DNA of 61,944 bases from an uncultured Lachnospiraceae bacterium. GTDB taxonomy: Bacteria; Bacillota; Clostridia; Lachnospirales; Lachnospiraceae. The notes under the pieces were generated by a model. The model did not search any database and was not told the origin of the DNA. It saw nothing but the letters and a program-made list of their open reading frames with translations. Shown in pieces: positions 38,388-46,766 of the stretch. The stretch lies in assembly GCA_949948735.1 (NCBI GenBank), contig CATLGV010000023.1:1-61944 (forward strand), in the 5' to 3' direction. The translations under genes and the position numbers were made by a program. The first letter of the stretch is position 1, and each line of letters starts with the position of its first letter.

Positions 38388-38634
38388 CCCTGCTCCTCCT
38401 TGTACGTTACTTTACTGAGAAAACATACCCGCAATTAAGGGTACCCGGAATTTGATTATACCACTTCCGGCCCCTGCTTACCACTAAAATACAAGGTATG
38501 ACAGCGCTCCCTCCTGCGCTTTCGGCACGGATAAGATTTTTAAACTGCGCTTTATTAAATCCTTCTTTCGTTGTATAATATACATACGAACCCCTTATCC
38601 GTTAAGGGCAATCACAGTGAAGGAGGAATGGTCT

Positions 38635-38700
38635 ATGAGACGAAAGATGCGCGCATTATATAAAAACGGAGTCCTAAACGGCTTTGCCCATGCAGAATAG
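38635..38700 (+). CDS. Possible 21-residue small protein
   Basis: An ATG at 38635 preceded by GAAGGAGGAATGGTCT opens a 22-codon frame ending TAG at 38700; the product begins MRRKMRALYK and ends GFAHAE. TATAAT at about 38573 could be a promoter. Only the strong ribosome site supports it. It may be a leader ORF for the downstream CD3324-like gene. Confidence 0.4.
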   Translation: MRRKMRALYKNGVLNGFAHAE

Positions 38701-38792
38701 CAGGCATATAGCACTCTGTATGGGCAGCTGACACTATATGTTCTGCTGTTTCTGCACTTTATTTATAAACAGATAAATAAGGAGTGGCAGAT

Positions 38793-39050
38793 ATGAAATA
38801 TGTAAATGCAGCAGAAATATTGCCGGAACGGTTATTGAGAGAGCTCCAGACATATATCGACGGAAGCGTGTTGTATATTCCCATGTCATCGTCGAAAAAG
38901 GAATGGGGAGCCAGGAGCGGTTCCCGTATATTTTATGAGGAACGAAATAAAGAAATAAAAAGACGCTACAAAGAAGGCTCTTCCGTCGACATGCTGGCCA
39001 GGCAGTACAGTCTGGCGCACAGCACTATTAAAAAAATTATATACGGATAA
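38793..39050 (+). CDS. CD3324-family HTH protein
   Basis: An 85-residue protein like the small CD3324 family of Clostridia, related to Mor-type activators. The C-terminal half holds EIKRRYKEGSSVDMLARQYSLAHSTIKKII, a helix-turn-helix. The N-terminal half has LLRELQTYIDGSVLYIP, also typical. The ATG at 38793 has AAGGAG 8 nt upstream; a GTG at 38784 is inferior. It is followed directly by a terminator, so it ends its transcript. Presumed transcription regulator. Confidence 0.8.
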   Translation: MKYVNAAEILPERLLRELQTYIDGSVLYIPMSSSKKEWGARSGSRIFYEERNKEIKRRYKEGSSVDMLARQYSLAHSTIKKIIYG

Positions 39051-39056
39051 TCGAAG

Positions 39057-39088
39057 GACGCTTGCCTTAGAAACGGCAGGCGTCTTTT
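39057..39088 (+). terminator. Terminator of the CD3324-like gene
   Basis: GACGCTTGCC and GGCAGGCGTC pair across an 8-nt loop, followed by TTTT. Confidence 0.85.
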
Positions 39089-39186
39089 GCGGTGATTTTA
39101 TTTATAACAATTCTTGCCGCTTTTATCTTCGTTCCGCATTTGCTAAAATAAAAAGGCAGACACTAAAAAACAAAAGGCACGCGGAA

Positions 39187-40338
39187 ATGAAGGGAAGTAT
39201 GAAAGACATTGCAGCAAAGCCGTTTCAATTTATAAGGGAGACTATCGTAATGGCAGATTTGGAACAAAGAAACCGGAAAATAATCGACGCCGTCATTCAT
39301 AAAGCAAACGCCATGTATCCGGGCACGCTCGCCTTAATCGGCATATACGGTTCTTTTATGACGGGGGATATTCACGAAAAGTCCGATTTGGACTTGCTCA
39401 TTCTAATCAATGATAACAGGGGGTGGCAGCTGGGGTGCGCCTTCATACAGGATGACCTGCAGGTCGGACATGACATTTACTGCACCACATGGGAGCAATT
39501 ACAGGCTGATGCCCGATATGAACACCCGAACATTTCAAAGCTGATGGACGCTAAAATCGTTTATTGCGCAGCTGAGCAGTATAAAGAACGGCTGGAGGCA
39601 TTACGACAAAAGGCAGGCAGTATTTTGGCGGCGCCTTTTTCGAAGGAGGATTACGAAAAAGCGGAAAAGCACTTAAGGGAGGCGGAACATTACTACACGG
39701 CAGCAATGATTTCAGAGCATAAAACAGAGGCGGCAGCTGCAGCCGGCAGCGTCATTTATTATGCTGAGAATGCAATCGCAATGTTAAACAAACAGTATTT
39801 TCATTACGGAGTGAAGCGTGCTTATGAGGAGCTCAACGCAATGCGCTGCAGGCCGGAATCGCTCTGTGACAGGATAGACCGTATAATCTCGGCAGATTCG
39901 ATTTCCTCTGTAAAGGAGCATCTAACCCTGCTTATGAAGGAGACCACCGCCGTGTTCCATCAGGTTAAAGAAACGATTGCGCCACAAAAGAGCCCGGTTA
40001 GCGCGGATGCGCTTGCCGGCACCTACGAGGAAATGTATTCGAATTGGCGCAGCAAAATGTATGCGGCAGCCCGAACCGGAGACAGGCATCTTGCGTTTAT
40101 GAGCCTGATCAGTTCAAATGCAATGTTTCTGGAAATCGGCAGCGAGGTGGAGATGAACCGGTATGATGCCCTGGAGGGCTGGGATGCACAGGATCTGCAC
40201 AGAACCGCAAAGGAATATGACGATCTTTTGAACGCGTATCTGCGGGAGTACCAAAGCGCGGGAATCCATCCAAAGCATTATTCTGATATAGACGCGTTTG
40301 CGCTTGATTATGAGACCATTTATCCCCCACAACCATGA
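39187..40338 (+). CDS. Nucleotidyltransferase-domain protein
   Basis: A 383-residue protein with a pol-beta-type nucleotidyltransferase fold. IGIYGSFMTGDIHEKSDLDLLIL (about residues 52-74) contains the GS...DxD catalytic signature. The C-terminal part (about 150-250) is a helical HEPN-like region with LREAEHYYTAAM and YYAENAIAMLNKQYF. This resembles aminoglycoside/lincosamide nucleotidyltransferase-like proteins rather than a MNT/HEPN toxin pair, since both parts are in one chain. Starts at 39199 (site AAGGGAAGT) or 39250 are also possible. Confidence 0.75.
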   Translation: MKGSMKDIAAKPFQFIRETIVMADLEQRNRKIIDAVIHKANAMYPGTLALIGIYGSFMTGDIHEKSDLDLLILINDNRGWQLGCAFIQDDLQVGHDIYCTTWEQLQADARYEHPNISKLMDAKIVYCAAEQYKERLEALRQKAGSILAAPFSKEDYEKAEKHLREAEHYYTAAMISEHKTEAAAAAGSVIYYAENAIAMLNKQYFHYGVKRAYEELNAMRCRPESLCDRIDRIISADSISSVKEHLTLLMKETTAVFHQVKETIAPQKSPVSADALAGTYEEMYSNWRSKMYAAARTGDRHLAFMSLISSNAMFLEIGSEVEMNRYDALEGWDAQDLHRTAKEYDDLLNAYLREYQSAGIHPKHYSDIDAFALDYETIYPPQP

Positions 40339-40375
40339 CAGCAGCCCGGCCGCAATGCGCCCGGGCTGCTTTGCC

Positions 40376-40926
40376 TTACCACTCCGAGGTTACATATTTT
40401 TGCATGATATCATCCGGTATTTCAATCTCATATTCGCAGGTCAGATCTCCGTTCAAAACCGAACGGACCACTTTACCCGTCAATTCTCTGCCCAAAAATG
40501 CCTCTGCGAAATTCATTACATGGCCCAGGCTGCAATTACATAAAGCAGATGACACAACATTTTCTGATAAGACAGACTCCTTTGCAAAGGGACAGTTGCA
40601 AGCGTGATATCGTTTCATTTTTTCATCGGCGGCGTTTAAATACGCTTCCATAAACTCCTTATGAGCCCATTCACATTGAGACGGATATAAACCATGCCTC
40701 ACCTTGCATAATATTTTCTTCAAGGCTTCTTTATCTGTCATTTCCTCAAACCGTTTCATAAACAGGTACATATTATGGCATTGGCATTTATGCTCGAAAG
40801 CTATGTCGGGCAGCTCCATATTTTTAACAAGCTCATTCCAAAACGCCTCTCCCAATTCTGCACAGATTTTCTTTTAAAAACAGCTATCCCGAATTTTTCA
40901 TCGTAATCTATTTTCGTATCTCCCAT
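40376..40926 (-). pseudogene. Cys-rich conserved protein with a frameshift near its start
   Basis: The frame from 40855 (TTG, no ribosome site) down to 40376 gives 159 residues with many cysteines (CQCHNMY, CNCPFAK, CNCSLGH), possibly a metal-binding fold of unknown function. A strong start, GGAGGAGAT then ATG, lies at 40926 but is in another frame (MGDTKIDYDEKFGIAVF). The main frame read upstream continues as KKICAELGEAFWNEL up to a TAA in the run TTTTTAAAAG (40871-40880). One inserted or lost base there joins both parts into a protein of about 183 residues. It is a recent frameshift, a programmed slip, or a sequence error. Confidence 0.6.
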
Positions 40927-40970
40927 ATCTCCTCCGTAAAAAGTGTTGTTTTATATCGAATATGGCGCCT

Positions 40971-41432
40971 CTAACGAACCCTTTCTCTTTTCCTGATAAT
41001 AAATCCGTTCTTCAGGTACAGCTCCACCGCATTTTGATTCCATTCAGCTACGTGCAGAATTATTTCCTTATATCCCTGTTCCTTTATATGATTTATTCCC
41101 CACAATAATAATTTCTGCCCTAACCCCTGCCGCCGAAACGGCTTGCCCACAATCAAATCGTCCAGCTCATTCCCATAGCAGGAAACAGCGCCCGCAATTG
41201 CTCCATTCTGCAGGTATAAAAAAATACCCTCCACCTTATCTTCGATTTGAGAATAATCAGTGTAAAAGTTTATCGGTTCAATTTCCAGGGCCCGCCTCAT
41301 CTCATAAAAGCAATCGTTATAGATATTCATATATTCATGCCAGTATTGTTTCTGGAACGGAACGCAGCTTATATCCTTCGAATATGCCGCCATTTCATCA
41401 AATGACATTTCATATGCAATTATTTGCTTCAT
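40971..41432 (-). CDS. GNAT-family N-acetyltransferase
   Basis: A 153-residue GNAT with the acetyl-CoA loop GKPFRRQGLGQKLL (about residues 95-108) and C-terminal WNQNAVELYLKNGFI. The acceptor is unknown. The ATG at 41432 begins MKQIIAYEM. It lies with other small enzymes in an accessory stretch. Confidence 0.82.
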   Translation of the reverse strand: MKQIIAYEMSFDEMAAYSKDISCVPFQKQYWHEYMNIYNDCFYEMRRALEIEPINFYTDYSQIEDKVEGIFLYLQNGAIAGAVSCYGNELDDLIVGKPFRRQGLGQKLLLWGINHIKEQGYKEIILHVAEWNQNAVELYLKNGFIIRKRERVR

Positions 41433-41485
41433 TGTCTATTCCTGCCTTCGATGGCCAGAGACGTACGCGCCCCACCAATATTCTT

Positions 41486-41950
41486 CTATTCCAAGCACTC
41501 CGGATCCCCTGCCTCTTCATTGCCAAGATACTTTGTGTACTCTTTTCCTTCATAATAATTCATTATCGGGCGGCGAAGCTTTGACGGGTATAGGGGCAGT
41601 CTATTCAGTACGGATAAATCCAGCCAGTCAAATCCTATCTGATTCGTATCGTTATGAAGGGCTGTATCGTCTGATTTCCCCAGGTAATCGCATGAAAACA
41701 CCAAATCAATTCTATGGAAGCGCTCACCGTGAACCCCCTCTATAACAAAAAGCAAATCTCTGCATTTAACCGCTATTCCTGTCTCTTCTCTTACCTCTCG
41801 TTCAACGGTCTGAGGAAGCACTTCCTCGCCGTCCTGACCGCCGCCGGGTAAAATATACCATTCTTCCTCACCGTCCTTCAGCTTTATTGCAAGCAATTTG
41901 CCATTCTGAATTATAACTGCTTTCGCAGATGTGCGTATGAATCTCGGCAT
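41486..41950 (-). CDS. Nudix hydrolase
   Basis: A 154-residue Nudix protein with the box GGQDGEEVLPQTVEREVREE followed by TG (about residues 35-57), matching GX5EX7REUXEEXGU. Substrates of such short Nudix enzymes are nucleoside diphosphate derivatives. The ATG at 41950 has GAAAGG 9 nt before it; upstream in-frame Met codons lack a site. The 5' flank to 42110 is non-coding. Confidence 0.82.
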   Translation of the reverse strand: MPRFIRTSAKAVIIQNGKLLAIKLKDGEEEWYILPGGGQDGEEVLPQTVEREVREETGIAVKCRDLLFVIEGVHGERFHRIDLVFSCDYLGKSDDTALHNDTNQIGFDWLDLSVLNRLPLYPSKLRRPIMNYYEGKEYTKYLGNEEAGDPECLE

Positions 41951-42125
41951 CTTCATTATCCTTTCTAATATCAACACAGCTCGCTTACGCCCCATCAATG
42001 TTACTTTATCACTGCAGTTATCCTTGATTTGATTCTTCCATCTATAACACTTACACACAATATTTGCCGCCATAAGATGTACGGCCCGATCTTTTGGGGA
42101 TTTAAACAGCCTTAATTGGCAAGGG

Positions 42126-42403
42126 TACCCTCAATTGACAAGGGCATACACAGTCAGGTCAGAATAAATTTTGCGTCCTGCGTCGTTACCCTCGCTTCGC
42201 GTACGCCCTGTACGCGGCGCTCAAGTGCCTCGCAGGGCACAAAATTTATCTCTGCCTGACTCTGCGACCTCAAGCGGAGAAAATTTCGGTATTTTCAAGA
42301 CAGACGATTGAGGCGTACTGGACGTACGCCGATTGAGGATAACGAAGAAAATGTTAAAATTATCCCGCTTTGAGGCATGTGTGCCTTTGTCAATTGAGGG
42401 TAT
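42126..42403. mobile_element. MITE-like palindromic element
   Basis: The ends are inverted copies: TACCCTCAATTGACAAGGGC on the left (42126-42145) and GCCTTTGTCAATTGAGGGTA on the right (42384-42403). Inside are two further imperfect palindromes: AGTCAGGTCAGAATAAATTT pairing with AAATTTATCTCTGCCTGACT, and a second around 42270-42370 with GCGTACTGGACGTACGCC at its apex. No transposase is encoded. A further half-end (CCTTAATTGGCAAGGG) abuts its left side. Open frames across it have no ribosome site. The 42074-42505 gap is explained mostly by this element. Confidence 0.65.
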
Positions 42404-42505
42404 CTTTAAAAAATCAGGCTTTACCATATCCTTAATAATCTTGCACAGTTCATTTGATATTGTCATTTTGTTATCACATCTCTTCTGCATGAAAGCATCT
42501 ATAGT

Positions 42506-42890
42506 TTATTTCATTTCTATCATCTTTTTAATTCCATTTGAAATAACCTCAAAACCCAATTTTTCATAAAACGGTTCTTTTCCTTTGGCTGAAACGCCTC
42601 CGATTGTTGTAAATTTTCCGGTAGTAGAATTTTTTCTTGCGTAATCAACTAAGTGATTGACAATCATGGTACCAATACATAGCGCCATCTCCAACAAGTC
42701 TTCCCATTCCAACAAGCTCGCCATTATATATTGCAGAAACATTAATTAACCCGTTTCTCAAGGCCTTTCGGGCATGCTCCACCGGTATCTCAACAAATCC
42801 TGCTTGTATGCGTAATCTTATAAAATCCTCAGCCTGTAAAATATTATCAATAAGGGTAATCTCTTCACAAATATTCTTATCCGTATCCAC
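42506..42890 (-). pseudogene. GNAT acetyltransferase with an internal deletion
   Basis: Two frames together spell a GNAT protein. The first (to about 42645) has IRLRIQAGFVEIPVEHARKA and YNGELVGMGRLVGDGAMYWY. The second begins around 42690 with MIVNHLVDYARKN and ends KGKEPFYEKLGFEVISNGI. The family's acetyl-CoA loop, expected between WY and MIVNHL, is missing, and the frames do not join. A deletion of roughly 45-50 nt, not a multiple of three, explains this. The gene is dead. Confidence 0.75.
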
Positions 42891-43091
42891 CAGCTCTTTG
42901 TCTACATAATAAAAGTCTGATATCTCTATACTATTAAAATTAAAATCTACGATTATTTGCTTTTGATTATATCACCTTCACTCTTTAAAATAAAGCCGTT
43001 TCCGAGCTACAGGCCATATTCAATCTTAACCTGCGAGGACAGCAGTGCGCAGAAGGTCAATAGAATACTTTCCATGCTGACAGAATACATA

Positions 43092-43134
43092 AACTCCAAT
43101 GAAAACGGTGACAAATTTCATCGGAGTTCTTTTA
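43092..43134 (+). terminator. Hairpin terminator, copy 1 of a repeated type
   Basis: AACTCCAATGAAA and TTTCATCGGAGTT pair and are followed by CTTTTATATTTT. A near-identical hairpin is at 46133-46176. It lies just past the 3' end of the minus-strand GNAT gene at 43187. The frame running through it shows no recognisable protein. Confidence 0.6.
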
Positions 43135-43186
43135 TATTTTGTATTAAAACGCATATTCTCATAGAGCTTCAAATCATAACCCTGAT

Positions 43187-44068
43187 TTACAGCTTCTTCC
43201 AATATGTCCATTTCTCTGCCGGTTTGTAACCGATCGCTTTATAAAAATCATTAAATCCTCCTGTCATATGCGTTGCGCCCAGGGGTTTCATTCTTCGATA
43301 CAGTTCAGACAGCGCCGCCGAAGCAAGCCCTCTGTAACGATATTCCGGGATAGTGCAAAGCGGTTCCATATAAGCCAGTTTATTTTGGGGAGTCCACCAC
43401 ATTCCTGCATAGCATACATATTCTCCCTCTTCATCAGCAATGATAACTGCCAGATCCATAGTTGCATGTGGCGCTACCTCTAATAAATGATTATTCTGCT
43501 CATATTGGTGATTCCACGAGCCCTCATTTTGTTCGTTATCAAACCCTTTCCAACAGCACTTATTTATCTTGTCCATATCGTACTCGTCGGAACTAACGAA
43601 ATGAAATCCCTCCGGCAAAGGATAATCCAATACGTCATCAAAATCAAACTGCATATCCCAATTTTCTGATTTTTGATGATATCCTGCCTGTTTTGCCGCG
43701 TTTATCAAAGCGTCCTGTCCGCCAAAAAGTATCAATTGCATTTCACCGTCTTTTACAGACATATGCGCTTGAGCATATGCAATCATTTCTGGCGCCAATT
43801 CTTCATATCCGGGTTTTAAACTGAAATAAATATCCGTCATGGGATTCTCGTAAAAGCAAAATGCAACAATCTTACCGTTATCCTCCCAAATGCGATTTTT
43901 ATAAGAATACGTGATATCCATCCAATACGCAAATGATGAAAAAGCATATTCAAAAAATGGAGCAGGCACACCGTTTCTCCAATCACGTTCATAAATATCC
44001 AACATAAACTGATAGATTTTACCGCAGTCTCCCAGTACACTAAATTGTCTTGTTGATATATGTTTCAT
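43187..44068 (-). CDS. Two-domain GNAT acetyltransferase
   Basis: A 293-residue protein with a degenerate N-terminal GNAT half and an active-looking C-terminal half: EPLCTIPEYRYRGLASAALSEL (about residues 235-256) is the acetyl-CoA motif and GGFNDFYKAIGYKP the end motif. The acceptor is unknown. The ATG at 44068 has GGAG 7 nt upstream; an ATG four codons earlier is possible. Confidence 0.8.
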   Translation of the reverse strand: MKHISTRQFSVLGDCGKIYQFMLDIYERDWRNGVPAPFFEYAFSSFAYWMDITYSYKNRIWEDNGKIVAFCFYENPMTDIYFSLKPGYEELAPEMIAYAQAHMSVKDGEMQLILFGGQDALINAAKQAGYHQKSENWDMQFDFDDVLDYPLPEGFHFVSSDEYDMDKINKCCWKGFDNEQNEGSWNHQYEQNNHLLEVAPHATMDLAVIIADEEGEYVCYAGMWWTPQNKLAYMEPLCTIPEYRYRGLASAALSELYRRMKPLGATHMTGGFNDFYKAIGYKPAEKWTYWKKL

Positions 44069-44473
44069 TTTTATCTCCATTTCTGCGCCGCTTTAATGAC
44101 GTCGCTTTAATGACTCAGCTTCGCTGAGACTATGCGCATTAACGGGTTTATGGCAAGCAGCGCGCAGACACAAATCCCGTGATTGAAAATTTTTATTTTT
44201 CAATCTTACCCTCAATTGACAAGGGTATTCCTTTCGCATGGACTTTAGTCCTTAAAATGATTGTAATGAAGATAACTCTGTCACGCAAGTAGCAAGAACA
44301 GTTATAGCTAATCTGGAACCTCAGAAAACGCCTGCCTCCCTTCAATTGACAAAGGCAGATATAACTTTGTCAATTGAAGGGAGGTTTTCCAACAATATAA
44401 TATTAATCGGTCAAATATGACTTTTATGGCACCGCTTTGGCACCAAGAGCACCATTCCCCTCAACTGCTTTAT
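44069..44473. other. Intergenic region with palindromic repeats
   Basis: No gene is seen in these 405 bases. Two copies of the CAATTGACAA family are present: TACCCTCAATTGACAAGGGT at 44207-44226, and an inverted pair at 44338-44384 (CCCTTCAATTGACAAAG and CTTTGTCAATTGAAGGG). A pair of TGGCACC repeats with 11-bp spacing lies at 44427-44444; it matches the integrase-arm-like repeats of element B. Confidence 0.55.
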
Positions 44474-44716
44474 TTACATGGTTCTAGCACCATGTAAAAA
44501 GAACATAAACAAGAAAAATGTCAATTCATTGCTCCTCACTACTCTAATCAACAAACTGGAATTTGTCTGTTTGCTTTTCCGCTTTACGTCGTCCATTTCT
44601 GCAATAAGTTCAGCTAACGGACGATATTCACCGCCCCACCATTCAAAGACGTGCATGCCTTCATCTTCAAGTACTGATTCTGTAAGTGTTATAACAGTCT
44701 TGTAGGTTCATCTAAC
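44474..44716 (-). pseudogene. Fragment of an unrecognised gene
   Basis: The minus strand encodes TVITLTESVLEDEGMHVFEW and GGEYRPLAELIAEMDDVKRK with no start codon or ribosome site. A stop lies directly upstream and the frame ends in a near-palindrome ACATGGTTCTAGCACCATGT (44476-44495). The protein-like stretch looks like the C-terminal end of a gene cut by recombination. Family not recognised. Confidence 0.35.
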
Positions 44717-44757
44717 TATCGCACCCCGTTCTTTCCCTCGGATGCTTTTTCCAAGTA

Positions 44758-45843
44758 TTATGAAACTCCCGATTCGAGTATTTCTATTCTCGGAACATCA
44801 CAGTCTATCTCCATCCACGCCCCGGTAGGAAGTATCGTCATAGGCGTTCTGTGAATGTAATCCACATTTTCCAATATGACCATGTCCGGTCTGTGAACTT
44901 CCTTACAGATAACCTTTATGATTGTTTCCTCATTGTCCTCATCCAGAGGGCCTGTGATCACAGCTTTCGCCTTATCAAAAACTCCGGCCGCGGCAAATGC
45001 ACGAAGTTGATGTAATCCGGCCACTTTACTGCCGTAAATGCTTCCGTGTTCCAGCGCAATAATGGAATCTTCCCATATATCGGGACCGGGGAAATACTTC
45101 GTCCCCATTATCTGCCAAAGAGGGCCTCCGCAAACCGCGATAACATGGCCTCTGACCCTTCCGGACCCCTGCAATACCTTGTAGCCGGTTCCGGGTGTCC
45201 AGGGAATTATATCTTTCGGATCATCAATCTCATCATTATCCAAAAAGCGTTCATATTGAACTTCTTTCGATCCCTCTTTGACGGTGTATGTTGTAGTCCA
45301 GTCAATCGGTGTGTTCTTTTCCGCAGGTTTAATTTCGCCGATTACCTCATTTGAAAACAATGTCCGTCTGATTGCCGCTTCCGTATACTCATCAAGTTTC
45401 CCTGGCTGTGCGAGTGGGGTCAGAACAGTGGGACCGTAATAAGCACGGACGCCTGCATATGCAAAAACAGCCATCCATGTAGCAATATCGGAAAAACCCA
45501 TAAATACCTTGGGATGATCATGAATGACCTGCGAATCAATATACGGAAGAACACGATAGGAATCATCTCCACCCTGATTACAGATAATCCCTTTGATGGA
45601 ATCATCCTTCAAAGCCCACATCAAATCCTCGGCTCTTTTCTCAGGATGCTCATAAAGATATTCGCTCCCTCTAAGCGCATTGGGAGTTTCAACTACTTTT
45701 ACATTGAAAATTTTTTCGAATCTCCTTTTACCCAGCATATACCGGGGAAGCATATCTTCATCCCCAGCACGGCCACCTGAAATTGAAATAAATGCTACTG
45801 TATCACCCTCGTTCAATTTGGGCGGAATGATTAGATTTTTCAT
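44758..45843 (-). CDS. S66-family LD-carboxypeptidase / MccF-like peptidase
   Basis: A 361-residue S66 serine peptidase. The nucleophile is in MGFSDIATW (near residue 118), the glutamate in IALEHGS, and the histidine in ENVDYIHRTPM. The overall start GDTVAFISISGG also fits MccF. The family includes muropeptide LD-carboxypeptidases and the microcin C immunity protein MccF, which cleaves toxic aminoacyl-nucleotides; the longer form here looks closer to MccF. The ATG at 45843 has AAGGAGG. It stands alone between mobile-element relics. Confidence 0.85.
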   Translation of the reverse strand: MKNLIIPPKLNEGDTVAFISISGGRAGDEDMLPRYMLGKRRFEKIFNVKVVETPNALRGSEYLYEHPEKRAEDLMWALKDDSIKGIICNQGGDDSYRVLPYIDSQVIHDHPKVFMGFSDIATWMAVFAYAGVRAYYGPTVLTPLAQPGKLDEYTEAAIRRTLFSNEVIGEIKPAEKNTPIDWTTTYTVKEGSKEVQYERFLDNDEIDDPKDIIPWTPGTGYKVLQGSGRVRGHVIAVCGGPLWQIMGTKYFPGPDIWEDSIIALEHGSIYGSKVAGLHQLRAFAAAGVFDKAKAVITGPLDEDNEETIIKVICKEVHRPDMVILENVDYIHRTPMTILPTGAWMEIDCDVPRIEILESGVS

Positions 45844-45907
45844 TTTGCTTCCTCCTTAAACTTCAATTTATAGACTTGATTATATCACTTCCATTCTCCG
45901 TTTACCA

Positions 45908-46112
45908 CTATAAAATATAGGGCATAGCAACCGTCACACCGCACATTTCATATCGTTCCAACGACTTCTCAATCTTCCATCTCTTCCCTTTCAAGTCATT
46001 CTGCTTCTCATACAGATTATTTCGCTCTTTGCACAGTTCTTTCATTCGCTCCAAATGCGCCCGCACTCCCTCCCGGCAATCCGGCTCTATCTTTTATATT
46101 CCCCAGCCAGAT
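45908..46112 (-). pseudogene. Relic of a mobilization-module gene
   Basis: The minus strand reads NLAGEYK, then after a 1-nt deletion IEPDCREGVRAHLERMKELC, followed by KERNNLYEKQNDLKGKRWKI, ending at 45908. This closely matches the C-terminal half of the small gene at 57788-58102 in element B (SLTGEYKQIEPECREGIREK, RMKKLCEERNDLYEKQNELK). The N-terminal half is absent. It shows that a B-like element once lay here. Confidence 0.75.
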
Positions 46113-46132
46113 TGCGGCGTATAAAGCAGGCA

Positions 46133-46176
46133 AACTCCGATGAAAACGGTGCCAAATTTCATCGGAGTTCTTTTTT
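46133..46176 (+). terminator. Hairpin terminator, copy 2 of a repeated type
   Basis: AACTCCGATGAAA and TTTCATCGGAGTT pair perfectly over 13 bp with CTTTTTT after the stem. It is the sister of the hairpin at 43092-43134. It is followed directly by TGGCACC direct repeats with 11-bp spacing (46178-46195), as at the left end of element B. Confidence 0.7.
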
Positions 46177-46204
46177 ATGGCACCGTTTTGGCACCGTTAC
46201 ATTT

Positions 46205-46411
46205 TCACTGTTGCAAAGTTTCAAAAAGGGCTTCCCGTTTTCTCGGAAAGACCGATAAGCGCACCTCAAAAATGCTTTGCATTTCCTCGGTCGCAGGCAT
46301 TCGCCAAATGCCCGCAAAGCTTTCGGATAGAGCCATTTTAGAGCCACAAGCCATTTTCAATGAAATTCCGGCAAGTGGCTTTTCCTTTTGTTCGCTATTA
46401 TTTTTAGACAT
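46205..46411 (-). CDS. Doubtful 68-residue ORF near the att site
   Basis: An ORF beginning MSKNNSEQKEKPLAGISLKM and ending REALFETLQQ. I do not recognise a function. The sequence is protein-like but has no ribosome site. It lies between mobile-element relics and the tuf terminator-like hairpin, so it may be a remnant of element cargo. Confidence 0.3.
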   Translation of the reverse strand: MSKNNSEQKEKPLAGISLKMACGSKMALSESFAGIWRMPATEEMQSIFEVRLSVFPRKREALFETLQQ

Positions 46412-46418
46412 TAAGAAA

Positions 46419-46450
46419 CCGCAACCCCTTGATTTCTCAAAGGATTGCGG
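46419..46450 (-). terminator. Hairpin resembling the tuf terminator
   Basis: CCGCAATCCTTTGAG and the imperfect partner CAAGGGGTTGCGG pair, followed by TTTCTTAAT on the minus strand. It is 35 nt past the stop codon of the tuf 3' fragment at 46485, which is where the native tuf terminator would be. Confidence 0.6.
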
Positions 46451-46484
46451 CGCTTATTTTTATTATTTGGCTCTAATCACAAGA

Positions 46485-46538
46485 TTACTCAATGATAGTA
46501 GCCACACGACCAGAACCAACTGTACGTCCACCCTCACG
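46485..46538 (-). repeat. tuf: tuf 3'-end copy 1 (att site, left end of element A)
   Basis: The minus strand encodes REGGRTVGSGRVATIIE and a stop, the exact C-terminus of elongation factor Tu. The sequence upstream of it (higher coordinates) is not tuf. It shares a 26-bp identical core, and 49 of 54 positions overall, with the copy at 53257-53310. I read it as an attachment site left by site-specific integration at the tuf 3' end. Confidence 0.85.
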
Positions 46539-46640
46539 GTTTTGGCCAGCCGTTTTTATAATCTTATTCTATGATTTTTCCTATAAAATCGTGCCCTTTT
46601 TTATCAAAATAACACGAGATTTATCTCTTTTCAATTTTTT

Positions 46641-46659
46641 TGTTATCAAAATGTTATCA
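46641..46659 (+). promoter_or_regulatory. Left integrase arm-type repeats of element A
   Basis: TGTTATCA at 46641 and 46652, spacing 11 bp, starting 103 bp inside att copy 1. Confidence 0.55.
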
Positions 46660-46766
46660 CGATTTCTTCCACTCGAAAAAATGGTAAATTTTATACCAAA
46701 AACGTCTTGACATATGCTATGATTTGAAATACCACATTTTTCAAAGGACAAAGGAGGAAGAAATTA

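Noticed and set aside
42221..42490. 89-residue minus-strand ORF
   Set aside because: It runs through the MITE-like palindromic element; its codons are the repeat's inverted sequence, and no ribosome site is present.
43026..43211. 61-residue minus-strand ORF next to the GNAT gene
   Set aside because: It reads through a terminator hairpin and has no recognisable domain or ribosome site.
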